Positions 35,714 through 43,403 of a DNA stretch of 64,000 bases are shown one piece after another; the stretch's first letter is position 1; each line of letters starts with the position of its first letter. The notes under the pieces were generated by a model. That model saw nothing but the letters and a program-made list of their open reading frames with translations, was not told the origin of the DNA and ran no database searches. Origin of the DNA: an uncultured Burkholderiaceae bacterium (GTDB lineage: Bacteria > Pseudomonadota > Gammaproteobacteria > Burkholderiales > Burkholderiaceae); assembly GCA_937871985.1 (NCBI GenBank), contig CALMPB010000400.1:1-64000 (forward strand), written 5' to 3'. The position numbers were made by a program, and so were the translations under genes.

Positions 35714-36439
35714 ATGGATCCCAGAAAACTCATCCGAGATCCGGATAAAGTCAAGGCCGCGTTAAAGGAGTTGCCCGATGGTCGTTTGATTACGACCAAA
35801 GGCGTGCGCATCTATATCCCCGCTCGGTTCGCTGAGCGGGGGTTGGCACAAATCGGTATCGAGACCTACTCGATCGGCATCTTCGCCTGCGTGGTCGAAG
35901 ATCGCTACTACGGCGTGTATCTGGTTAACGCCATGATGCGCTTGGAGCCGAGCTCCACGTTGAAGATCAAAATCTTCGATGAGGAGTATTACGAATTCAC
36001 TTTCGATGAAGGTGCAACCGTAGTCTCCACGCTCAATCTGGTGAAAACCGATACGTTGGTCTACAACGTCTACGATGAGGTCATCTCCCGTGGACGTGTG
36101 CCCTGGTACATCGGCTATCTCGAAGAGGCAAAGCTCTTTGATACGGCGCAAAAGTACGCAGGAGCCAACGTGGGCCTGAACCACAAGGTCACTGAGCTAT
36201 TGGTCTCGATGGTGGCGCGTGATCCCAAAGATCGCAGCAAGCCCGTGCGCCACATGCTCAAAACGCAAGACGATCTGAAACGGATCACACCTGCGTTTGT
36301 GGCTTTGCGCAGCGTCACGTACGCTGCGACCAACACGACCAACAAGCTTGCGGGTGCGCACTTCCAAGAAGGTTTGGTGAGCGCGCTCAACACCCCTGCC
36401 GAAAATACCGAACGCATCGAGAAACTCCTGAGGCTCTGA
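35714..36439 (+). CDS. Unknown conserved protein next to prohead protease
   Basis: Encodes 241 residues. The N-terminal half is beta-rich (RLITTKGVRIYIPARF, YSIGIFACVVEDRYYGVYLV) and the C-terminal half helical. One base separates it from the protease gene, so the two are translated together. No catalytic residues could be assigned. Position matches phiKZ gp176. A virion or assembly role is likely by context. Confidence 0.65.
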   Translation: MDPRKLIRDPDKVKAALKELPDGRLITTKGVRIYIPARFAERGLAQIGIETYSIGIFACVVEDRYYGVYLVNAMMRLEPSSTLKIKIFDEEYYEFTFDEGATVVSTLNLVKTDTLVYNVYDEVISRGRVPWYIGYLEEAKLFDTAQKYAGANVGLNHKVTELLVSMVARDPKDRSKPVRHMLKTQDDLKRITPAFVALRSVTYAATNTTNKLAGAHFQEGLVSALNTPAENTERIEKLLRL

Positions 36440-36440
36440 C

Positions 36441-37220
36441 ATGTCCGCCCTGAACTCTGTCGTCTTTTCCTGCGCAAAACTCCCGGCTGGCAAGTCGGGG
36501 ATTCTGCGCCCAGACGCCGATGGTTACTATCGCGTAATCCTCGGTGGTCTGAACGTTTACAACTCGGTCGGTCACTACTACCCGTTTGACTCGGCCCGCC
36601 AGCTCTTCAAAGAGTCGAGCCAGCTCATGCGCCGCATCAAGCGCGGTGCGCTGCGTGGCGAGATGGGTCATCCGAAGTGGGTGCCCGGCATGACGGACGA
36701 TCAGTTCTCCGATCGCTGTCTCATGATCGATGAACGCAACGTCTGCGTGCACATCGCCGAAGTCGAACTGGACCAGTCCATGAAGGACGACCAAGGTCGC
36801 CCCTGCATCGGTATCCTGGGCAAGATCCGGCCGTCTGGTCCGATGGGCGCTGCGCTTCAAGCACAGCTCGACAACCCGAAAGAAAACGTGTGCTTCTCGA
36901 TCCGGTCGTTTACCGACAACCGGCGCGTGGGACGCGTCATGCATCGCAACCTGGTGAACGTGGTGACCTGGGATGCGGTAAACGAACCCGGCATCTCGTT
37001 TGCCGAGAAGTACAAGTCCCCGGCGCTGGAGTCGCACCTTGACTCCATGATCGTGCTGGACGATCGCATCGTCACGCGCGGCTCGTTGGAACGCGTCATG
37101 CAAAAGACTACCCCTGGCGGTATCTCGCATGAAGCGACCATCCTGAACCTGAACGAACTGTTCGGCGTGATGGGCTGGACCGTGGACCAATCCCGCAAGC
37201 CTGGCTGGTCGGGCTGGTAA
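36441..37220 (+). CDS. Prohead maturation protease (T4 gp21-like, phiKZ gp175-like)
   Basis: Encodes 259 residues. The herpes/T4-type prohead serine protease pattern is present: LRGEMGHP with His77, followed after ~75 residues by VCFSIRSFTD, where Ser153 is the likely nucleophile. The surrounding strand order also fits the family. These proteases cleave capsid, scaffold and inner-body proteins before DNA packaging and then digest themselves. The length is normal for the family. The gene closes the block that starts with the polymerase, and a palindromic terminator follows at 37228. phiKZ gp175 is in the same relative position. Confidence 0.8.
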   Translation: MSALNSVVFSCAKLPAGKSGILRPDADGYYRVILGGLNVYNSVGHYYPFDSARQLFKESSQLMRRIKRGALRGEMGHPKWVPGMTDDQFSDRCLMIDERNVCVHIAEVELDQSMKDDQGRPCIGILGKIRPSGPMGAALQAQLDNPKENVCFSIRSFTDNRRVGRVMHRNLVNVVTWDAVNEPGISFAEKYKSPALESHLDSMIVLDDRIVTRGSLERVMQKTTPGGISHEATILNLNELFGVMGWTVDQSRKPGWSGW

Positions 37221-37227
37221 GGATTTG

Positions 37228-37266
37228 GGCATAAGGACCCAGGGGCAACCCTGGGCTTTTATGCCG
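37228..37266. terminator. Palindromic terminator, GGCATAA-arm type
   Basis: GGCATAA arm, stem CCCAGGG / CCCTGGG and TTTTATGCCG. It ends the protease transcription unit, and the motif-type promoter of the next unit starts 14 bases later. Confidence 0.85.
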
Positions 37267-37279
37267 TATTGAAAGAATT

Positions 37280-37311
37280 CTCAACCATATATCATCGAAG
37301 TGAGCATTGGG
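37280..37311 (+). promoter_or_regulatory. Recurring phage promoter-like motif (copy 2)
   Basis: CTCAACCATATATCATCG followed by AAGTGAGCATTGGG. It matches copies 1 and 3 across about 30 positions and lies about 90 bases before the gene at 37397, in a gap with no coding signal. Confidence 0.55.
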
Positions 37312-37396
37312 TAGTGAGTAAAAAATACCAACCTTACTAATCCATTATGCACGAAGTACCTTTCCAATTTCTCCATTAACCAAACGAAGGAGTTCC

Positions 37397-37927
37397 ATGA
37401 CAGATTCGACTGAGTCCCGGATGTTGAGCTTCGGTGGCGCGGAGTACGATCTGGACTTGATCCTGTCTCTGAGCCGCACCGCACCCAAGGTCCAAGTGGA
37501 TCTTGCGGATGTTCATGGACTGGCCGAAGCCAAAGACACGCAGGCAACCGATGAGTACCACGTTGCCTACATCCCTCCCACGACCCAGCACGACATCGGC
37601 CCGGTGATCGTCTACAAACAACACGGCGGCTACGTTGTGCTGGTCGGCAAGAAGACCGTCAGCGACCTGAAGGGCGCAGGCTCGACTGTCTTCAGTGCGC
37701 GCTTGCTTTCCAAGCATGTACTGAAGCGTGCACGCATCGCAGAACCCGAGGCCCCACAAGCCGAGGAAGCGCCGCGCTACACGCCTCCCGAACGCCCGTT
37801 TCGTTCCACGCATTACCCTCGTGACCGCGAGTTCCGCAGTACCACGCAACCCAGAACGTCTGACTATCGCAGCCAGACTGATCGGCCCGCGTATCCCCGT
37901 AAGCCTCGTCCGCAGTTCGGTCGCTGA
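37397..37927 (+). CDS. Unknown protein with possible ParB-like fold and disordered Arg/Pro tail
   Basis: Encodes 176 residues. Residues 30-110 form a compact alpha/beta unit in which IGPVIVYKQHGGYVVLVGKK followed by a helix and RLLSKHVLKRARI is reminiscent of ParB-like nuclease/binding domains (hydrophobic strand, GGY turn, VGK, helix). Residues 115-176 are rich in Pro, Arg, Glu, Tyr, Ser and Gln, with almost no hydrophobic residues, so they are probably disordered and able to bind nucleic acid. The ATG follows AAGGAG. Fold assignment is tentative. Confidence 0.55.
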   Translation: MTDSTESRMLSFGGAEYDLDLILSLSRTAPKVQVDLADVHGLAEAKDTQATDEYHVAYIPPTTQHDIGPVIVYKQHGGYVVLVGKKTVSDLKGAGSTVFSARLLSKHVLKRARIAEPEAPQAEEAPRYTPPERPFRSTHYPRDREFRSTTQPRTSDYRSQTDRPAYPRKPRPQFGR

Positions 37928-37997
37928 CCAGTAGCTGAAGACAAACCCAACAAACCGTTACCAATCTGAAACATTCGTTTCTAACCAAGGAAGCATC

Positions 37998-38492
37998 ATG
38001 AGCAAAAACCAATTCGAAGATCTGCCCGTCAACGACCGCTCCAAAGCAATCGCCGCCATCATCGCTCCGGAAGCCAAGGCCGTCCTGAACGCCGACACCG
38101 GCGCCGCCGCCCTGGGCAAGGAAATCCTGGCCAAGATCCTGCCCGAAGGCCTGACGCCCGAGCACCTGAAGCAAGTCTCGGACTTCTACACCGACGCCAT
38201 GACCGGCACCATGCTGGCCGCCGGCGAAGTCGCCGTGCCCGCGCTCAAGAAGCACAAGAGCCTGGAAAGCGTGCACGTGACCCTGCCGCTGACCGGCCGC
38301 GACAACCTGGGCGTGAAGATCGATCGCTCGCGCACCGTGCCGCATCGCTCGGAAGACGGCGTGCACGGCACCCGCCAGAAGTTCGGCTCCTCGACGCAGG
38401 AACTGAACCTCTTCGCCACGCGCAATCGCGGTGATCTGGCCAAGGCCAAGAACTGGGTCTCCGAGCAAGCCACCGGCTCCTTCGGCTCGTAA
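37998..38492 (+). CDS. Highly expressed small unknown protein
   Basis: Encodes 164 residues behind AAGGAAGC. Codon use is extreme, with nearly all GCC, CTG, AAG, GAC and ACC, more biased than its neighbours, which usually means abundant protein. The first half is helical; the second has Arg/Ser-rich loops. No motif was recognised. It is the last gene before an intrinsic terminator. An abundant structural or infection-compartment protein is possible. Confidence 0.65.
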   Translation: MSKNQFEDLPVNDRSKAIAAIIAPEAKAVLNADTGAAALGKEILAKILPEGLTPEHLKQVSDFYTDAMTGTMLAAGEVAVPALKKHKSLESVHVTLPLTGRDNLGVKIDRSRTVPHRSEDGVHGTRQKFGSSTQELNLFATRNRGDLAKAKNWVSEQATGSFGS

Positions 38493-38534
38493 CTCGGCGC
38501 CAGCCAGTTAGATCCTCGTTTCGAAGACGGGAAT

Positions 38535-38580
38535 CCCTCCTAGCCCAGCTTCGGTTGGGTTGGGAGGGTTCTTATGCCCT
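38535..38580 (+). terminator. Intrinsic terminator, related to the TTATGCC family
   Basis: CCCTCCTAGCCCA pairs with TTGGGTTGGGAGGG across a CTTCGG loop, followed by TTCTTATGCC. It has only the right-hand TTATGCC arm of the palindromic family. Confidence 0.7.
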
Positions 38581-38703
38581 GCCTTTTCTTTTTTGAGAAA
38601 AAAACAGTTAAGGCGTCTTTATGTGAATAGGGTGGTCCTACTATCTAAACGTAAATAAAAACGCCCACAGGGCCGTTAAACTCGTCTGAGGAGTGTTTCT
38701 GAA

Positions 38704-39102
38704 ATGTCTGAACCTTTACTGATTACGGACGAGCGTACTTTCTCCATCTGGACGATCCAATTGGCGAAGTGGCGTAACGCTAAGCGTCAAGGGATCTTCC
38801 TCTTGGACACGACTGCAAAGTCTGGCATCCAGCAGTTTGCCCCGACCATGGAGAACGTCTTAGCGTTCAAACGCAACGAGCTTAGCGTGCGCGAGTACAC
38901 CGAACGCTACACTGCACGCATGGCAGAATCTCGTAAACGCTTTCCGAAGGTGTGGGAGGGTTTGACAAGCTCGAATCGCTTCGCTATTGCCTGCTACTGC
39001 CGAGCGGGTCAGTTCTGTCACCGACATCTGTTTGCAGTGGAAGCTGAAACCTACCTGAAGGACAAAGGCTACAAAGTCGAACGCATGGGTGAACTTGTCT
39101 AG
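38704..39102 (+). CDS. DUF488-like protein
   Basis: Encodes 132 residues. Residues 96-107 (ACYCRAGQFCHR) match the Cys-rich C-terminal motif of DUF488-type proteins, where Cys and His-Arg are conserved. The N-terminal half has strand-helix pattern and a basic helix (EYTERYTARMAESRKRF). Members occur in bacteria and phages and have no firmly established activity; a catalytic or metal-binding role of the Cys residues is likely. It is preceded by an AT-rich gap of about 210 bases and ends just before a terminator. Confidence 0.7.
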   Translation: MSEPLLITDERTFSIWTIQLAKWRNAKRQGIFLLDTTAKSGIQQFAPTMENVLAFKRNELSVREYTERYTARMAESRKRFPKVWEGLTSSNRFAIACYCRAGQFCHRHLFAVEAETYLKDKGYKVERMGELV

Positions 39103-39104
39103 TG

Positions 39105-39163
39105 CGGCATAAGGGGAGGGCGCGTTGCCCTCCCCGAAAGAGCATTGCACTCTTTTTTTGCCG
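39105..39163. terminator. Bidirectional terminator, variant of the GGCATAA family
   Basis: CGGCATAA arm, then stem GGGGAGGGC / GCCCTCCCC, a second small hairpin (GAGCATTGCACTC) and a seven-T run with GCCG. It separates converging genes. Confidence 0.75.
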
Positions 39164-39167
39164 TCGT

Positions 39168-40037
39168 TTAGACAGCGACGCTATTCGCGCTGATGTCTTC
39201 CAGGCCGCGCTGGTACGACTTCTTGGTCGCCAACACTTGGTTGGAGACGCGATCGATGAAGGCATTACGCAGGTACGGGTTCGCACCGGTAATGTTGATG
39301 CCGTTCATGATTTCCTGGGCCAGTGCTTTCACGCCGAGCGTTTGCTGGGTGATGGCCGAGAAGTTGATGCTGGGCGAGGACGTTTCGCCAGCCGCCGTGA
39401 TGTCGCGACGGCCGATGATTTCGCCCGTGCCGAGCGGGAAGAAGTTCGTGCACAGCCACGCCTTCACCACACGCTGATGCTGGGGATCGGGTTCGTAGAA
39501 GAGCACGGTGGCCGCGTACATGTCGGGCAGCATGTCGCCGGGGCGATTGGTGCCGAACGTGTTGACGGCCGCGAACTTCGAATCCGGATCCATGATGAGG
39601 TTGCGGATCCAGCCCATCAGGAAGTTGGCAAAGGGCATGCCGTACTTCTCGTTGATGGTGATGACCGGTTGGCTGCGCTCGCGCGTAACGTTGGTCGGGT
39701 CCTGCTGCATTTCGCCCGCGCCACCGACCGGGTTTTCGGCCACTTCAACCGTCAGACCCGAGGCCAGACCGTCGATGGTGATCGCGTGCAGCTCGAGCAT
39801 CGAGCGCAGCGTGCCCACCCAGTACTCCGGGTTGGGCAGGTATTGGAAGCCTTTGGGTGCTTCCATGAGAACCGCCACCAAGTTCTTGCGAACGTAGGAA
39901 GCGTTGGAGACCCACTCGTCCAGGTCGACGGAGTAACCCATCTGACCGCCGTACTGCGGGTCCACCATCGGCGCCGTATTGCCTTGGGCAAATGCGGCGC
40001 TCGAGTTCATGATGGCATTGTTGATGCGTCCGCTCAT
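39168..40037 (-). CDS. Tail tube protein (phiKZ gp30-like)
   Basis: Encodes 289 residues starting behind AAGGAG. Composition is beta-rich with many Asn, Thr, Val and Gly and no cysteine-based motif, as in tube proteins. It lies immediately downstream of the tail-sheath gene on the same strand, the order seen in contractile-tailed phages and in phiKZ (gp29-gp30). Hexamers would stack inside the sheath. The call rests on gene order, length and composition, since tube proteins have no short signature. Confidence 0.68.
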   Translation of the reverse strand: MSGRINNAIMNSSAAFAQGNTAPMVDPQYGGQMGYSVDLDEWVSNASYVRKNLVAVLMEAPKGFQYLPNPEYWVGTLRSMLELHAITIDGLASGLTVEVAENPVGGAGEMQQDPTNVTRERSQPVITINEKYGMPFANFLMGWIRNLIMDPDSKFAAVNTFGTNRPGDMLPDMYAATVLFYEPDPQHQRVVKAWLCTNFFPLGTGEIIGRRDITAAGETSSPSINFSAITQQTLGVKALAQEIMNGINITGANPYLRNAFIDRVSNQVLATKKSYQRGLEDISANSVAV

Positions 40038-40085
40038 TGCTGACGACTCCTTGAGGATGTGAGAAAACTGTCTCTGCTAAGCAAG

Positions 40086-40123
40086 TGGCAGGCCTGGGGC
40101 GCAAACCCCAGGCCTTTATGCCG
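40086..40123. terminator. Palindromic terminator/attenuator between sheath and tube
   Basis: GGCCTGGGG / CCCCAGGCC stem followed by TTTATGCCG on the plus strand. It lies between two co-directional minus-strand genes, so on that strand it can reduce or separate tube transcription. Confidence 0.7.
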
Positions 40124-42226
40124 TTACTGCGCTTGCTGTTGCAGATCGGCCAGACGCCGCGCGTTGATCTCGAGGAACTGGACCGTCTTCATGTTGGGAC
40201 CGTAGAAGTCGATCGGCAGGTGCCAGGAGAAGCCGTTGTTGGCGTCTTGCTCGGTGACCTGAGCATTCGGCGTGATTTGGTAGTACGTGCCGAAGCGGTC
40301 ACGCAGACCGTCATTCACGTAGTCGTTCACGGAGTCGACCAACTGGCCATCGGTGAGCGTTTGCACGCCCGAGTGGAAGCGGTGCGCGCGTTCGCCCACC
40401 TTTTGCACTTCGGTGATGGCCATGACGGTGATGGCGCCGGTGAGGATCGACGTATCGTCGTCGTACACCGTTTTCAGAGCCGGGATGTAGTGCGTCTGAC
40501 GGTCGAACGACTGCACCCAGTTCAGGCCGTTGTCCCAGTCCTTCACACGCACACGGCTCGGCGTGAACGTCACGTTGATGTTCTTGAACATCGTGATGCG
40601 AGCCAGTTCGCCATGGTCGAACATGGCGCGAGGACGCCACTTGCCATCGCCAGCACCAGCCAGGTCGCAGACCTTGCTCATCACTTCGAGCAGCACGGGC
40701 GTTTCGGCCTTCCACACGCTGTTGATGAGCGTGCCCGAGCGACCGAAGATGACTGCGCGCATCGTGCGCGTGCCGAAGTAGGTCGATTCCGGGTAGTTCT
40801 GGCAGCGCGCCTTCAGAGCCACGGCGAGCGAGGACTCTTCGGAGGCCGACAGCGGTTTGGCACCATCGGTGTGCGTGCACAGCCAGACCATGATGTCCTT
40901 GCGCAGGGCGAGCGCCGAGATCATGGCGTACTTGGTTTCGAGCGGGAAGGCGCAATCCCAGATCGCCGAGACCGGGTACTTCGCCACATCTTGCAGGGGC
41001 GAGTCGGGATCCGCGAACTTGGCCACTTCTTGAGCGACCAGCTGCGCGTAGATCTCGCGGCTCATCGTACCATCGCCACCGCCCGTAGCCCAGAGGGTGT
41101 TGGTTTCGGTCAGACGCACGGAGTCGCCCTCGGTCACCAGTTCCCAGCTGTTGTACGGCACGTTGGCCGAAGACACGCCCGAGATGAAGTTAAAGCGCCA
41201 CTGCTCATCTTCGGAACCGTCGAAGTCAGAGAAGGGTGCGAAGCCGGCTGCCTTTTCGGCCGCGTAGAACATGTCGACCAGGGTCTTCACGTTCTCGGCG
41301 TAGATGTGCTGACGGCCGAAGGGGCCGTACTTGGGCGGCAGGCCCGGGGTGCCGATGTCTTGGTACGCTTCGATGAGCGTGGACGCGATGTCCATGTCCA
41401 GTTCGAAGTTGCGGTCCCAGGCGCCGGGCATGAAGCTCACTTCCTGGTACTGCTCGCCCGAGTTGTTCGTCACGATCGAGGGCGTGGTCAGGTCATCCGG
41501 ACGCGAGACAAACGCCACGCGGAACGGGTAGAACTTGCCTTCGGTCAGGCGGCGCTCATCGATCGGGTCCGAGGAGAGCTGAGTGGGCGCCCAGACGCGC
41601 ATGCCCTTGTTGTTGCCGTTCGAGCCGAAAGACGGCACGGCCCAGTCACCGAGCGGGTAACGGATCGATTGCGTTTCGGTTTCAGCGTCGGTTTGGTCAC
41701 CGGCCGACTGCGTACCCAGGCCGAACATGTCCTCGCCGTCTTCGCCCAAGGCGATCGGTGTGACGAGGAGCTTGGTGCGGTAGCCCGCCACCGTTTCACC
41801 CGTCGGGATGAGGGCGTTGGTGTCCGGGTCGCGCTTGAAGCTGCCGTCAGCGTTACGCTCGTACAGCGGCTTTTGCAGCGGCAGCACGTCCATCGTCAGA
41901 CGGAAGGCAGCGGGCAGGGGCGCATCGGTCGGCTTCAGGCGCTTGAGCAGGATGCTGTTTGCGCGGCTGATGGCCTGGTTCAGAAAGAGCGTGCCGCAGG
42001 TCGCCCAGCGCTTACGCAGGTCGAACGAATCGGCACCGTAGAGAATGTCGCGACTCTCGCCGTCAACCAGCTCGATGGTTTCGGGACCATCTTGGGTGAA
42101 GGCGTAGAAAAGCGGCAGGTGCTGCGGCACCACTTCCGGGGACCGTTGCAGCGTACGACGCGAGATGTCGTTAACGCCACGCCGGATCACATCGGGAGAG
42201 GCATTGTAAGGAACATTTGCCGTCAT
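40124..42226 (-). CDS. Contractile tail sheath protein (phiKZ gp29-like)
   Basis: Encodes 700 residues. The size matches jumbo-phage sheath proteins (phiKZ gp29 is about the same length). The N-terminal part is beta-rich, the central region has a long alpha/beta stretch with loops, and the C-terminus ends in an amphipathic helix (VQFLEINARRLADLQQQAQ) typical of sheath arm extension. It is followed by the tube gene and preceded by the three conserved proteins and terminase in the order known from phiKZ. Codon use is strongly biased, as expected for an abundant protein. A motif-type promoter lies 16 bases upstream. Confidence 0.78.
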   Translation of the reverse strand: MTANVPYNASPDVIRRGVNDISRRTLQRSPEVVPQHLPLFYAFTQDGPETIELVDGESRDILYGADSFDLRKRWATCGTLFLNQAISRANSILLKRLKPTDAPLPAAFRLTMDVLPLQKPLYERNADGSFKRDPDTNALIPTGETVAGYRTKLLVTPIALGEDGEDMFGLGTQSAGDQTDAETETQSIRYPLGDWAVPSFGSNGNNKGMRVWAPTQLSSDPIDERRLTEGKFYPFRVAFVSRPDDLTTPSIVTNNSGEQYQEVSFMPGAWDRNFELDMDIASTLIEAYQDIGTPGLPPKYGPFGRQHIYAENVKTLVDMFYAAEKAAGFAPFSDFDGSEDEQWRFNFISGVSSANVPYNSWELVTEGDSVRLTETNTLWATGGGDGTMSREIYAQLVAQEVAKFADPDSPLQDVAKYPVSAIWDCAFPLETKYAMISALALRKDIMVWLCTHTDGAKPLSASEESSLAVALKARCQNYPESTYFGTRTMRAVIFGRSGTLINSVWKAETPVLLEVMSKVCDLAGAGDGKWRPRAMFDHGELARITMFKNINVTFTPSRVRVKDWDNGLNWVQSFDRQTHYIPALKTVYDDDTSILTGAITVMAITEVQKVGERAHRFHSGVQTLTDGQLVDSVNDYVNDGLRDRFGTYYQITPNAQVTEQDANNGFSWHLPIDFYGPNMKTVQFLEINARRLADLQQQAQ

Positions 42227-42241
42227 GTCAGATCCTAGTGA

Positions 42242-42263
42242 ACGAATGATATGGTTTCGAAGA
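42242..42263 (-). promoter_or_regulatory. Recurring phage promoter-like motif (copy 4, minus strand)
   Basis: On the minus strand the sequence reads TTCGAAACCATATCATTCG, matching the core AANCAYATATCATC of copies 1-3 with two differences. It lies just upstream of the sheath start, as expected for a late promoter. Confidence 0.5.
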
Positions 42264-42374
42264 CGATGCCTTGCATCATATTAATTCGAAAATACTTCCG
42301 GGACGTAAGTCTATTACGAACATCCTCCTTGAAGACGCGCAACGTATCGCAAAGAAACGTGCGATCTAACATAG

Positions 42375-42392
42375 GATGTTTGGAAAAACATC
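42375..42392. other. Hairpin in the sheath/42441 divergent region
   Basis: GATGTTT and AAACATC form a perfect 7-bp stem with a GGAA loop in the 214-base AT-rich divergent gap, about 50 bases before the ATG at 42441. It may shape the 5' leader of that transcript. Confidence 0.4.
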
Positions 42393-42440
42393 TCAGTCTT
42401 ATATAGTTGTCTTTAGCCCGACTCCAGACAGGACGCTCAC

Positions 42441-43358
42441 ATGACCATCTTTCGTTCTCCTTACGACACCACCGCGTGCAGCGGGTTTATTTTGTCCAAG
42501 CTCGCTACCCAGCTGAAGATCGCCTTCGTGCGTGGGGAAATCTCGGGCGAGGCTGGCGTGCATGAAGTGCGCCAGGACCGGCCGGGCGCCGACGCTGTCG
42601 AAGCGTTTCGTCATCCGATGCTGATTGACGATGTGGGCAAACACCACGAGGCAGCCGTCTTCGTGGACGTGCGTCCCTTCGGTTCGTACGATCCGTCTTC
42701 GGGTCGCTGGCTTGCCCGCCAGCCCTGGGAATACGCGCTCACCATGATGCGTGCGCAGCTCTCCTACATCTGGGCCAACCGCGACGTCTCGCTTTTGCGC
42801 GACATCAGTCCGGTGCCGGCCAAGCTCTTTGGCATGTGGCTCGGTAACGCGGTCTCGCACCAGTACGGCCTTTCGCCCCTGGAGCGCCACCAGCTCATCA
42901 TGCTCTCGACGTACTTCTACTACTCGCTCTTTTTCGAGCACAGCGACGAACTCGATCAGCGTGACAAGCAACGCTTTGTGGCCATGATCACGCGCGCAAG
43001 CGGCGCGTCTGCCGAAGACGTTTTCGCCATGCTGGAAAAGATTCCGCCCATCAAGAACCTGGTGGGGTTGGCGGAAGCGATGAAGGTCATGACCGGCTCG
43101 ATCCGTCTGAATGACTTCGCTCTCGGTTCGCTCGTCGGAGTGGTGCTGCCGACCTGGCAAGGTCTCAATAGCAAAGAGATCGTGAACGTCGCGCTCGAAC
43201 ACCCGCCCACCTGGATCAGCATCCTGGTCGCTGCGATCATGGAAAAGAACTACAAGAATTCGGCCATCGGTCGTTTGGTAGACGCTCAGCGCAAGAAGGG
43301 CGACTACGACAACCTGGTGCGTGCGATTCAGCATCTCATCCAGTCCTCGCAGAAATAA
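42441..43358 (+). CDS. Conserved tail-region protein (phiKZ gp28 position)
   Basis: Encodes 305 residues. Helical and aromatic-rich, with segments such as ALTMMRAQLSYIWANRDVSL and a conserved-looking Trp/Gly core. No membrane segment. It is the first gene of the rightward 42441-50040 unit with AGGAC upstream of the ATG. Position between sheath and terminase equals that of phiKZ gp28. It is probably a structural or assembly protein; the family itself is not recognised from sequence alone. Confidence 0.65.
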   Translation: MTIFRSPYDTTACSGFILSKLATQLKIAFVRGEISGEAGVHEVRQDRPGADAVEAFRHPMLIDDVGKHHEAAVFVDVRPFGSYDPSSGRWLARQPWEYALTMMRAQLSYIWANRDVSLLRDISPVPAKLFGMWLGNAVSHQYGLSPLERHQLIMLSTYFYYSLFFEHSDELDQRDKQRFVAMITRASGASAEDVFAMLEKIPPIKNLVGLAEAMKVMTGSIRLNDFALGSLVGVVLPTWQGLNSKEIVNVALEHPPTWISILVAAIMEKNYKNSAIGRLVDAQRKKGDYDNLVRAIQHLIQSSQK

Positions 43359-43403
43359 TCGCATGAGCGCCCTGGCCGACGCTGGGGCGCCAGAAGGATA
43401 CCC

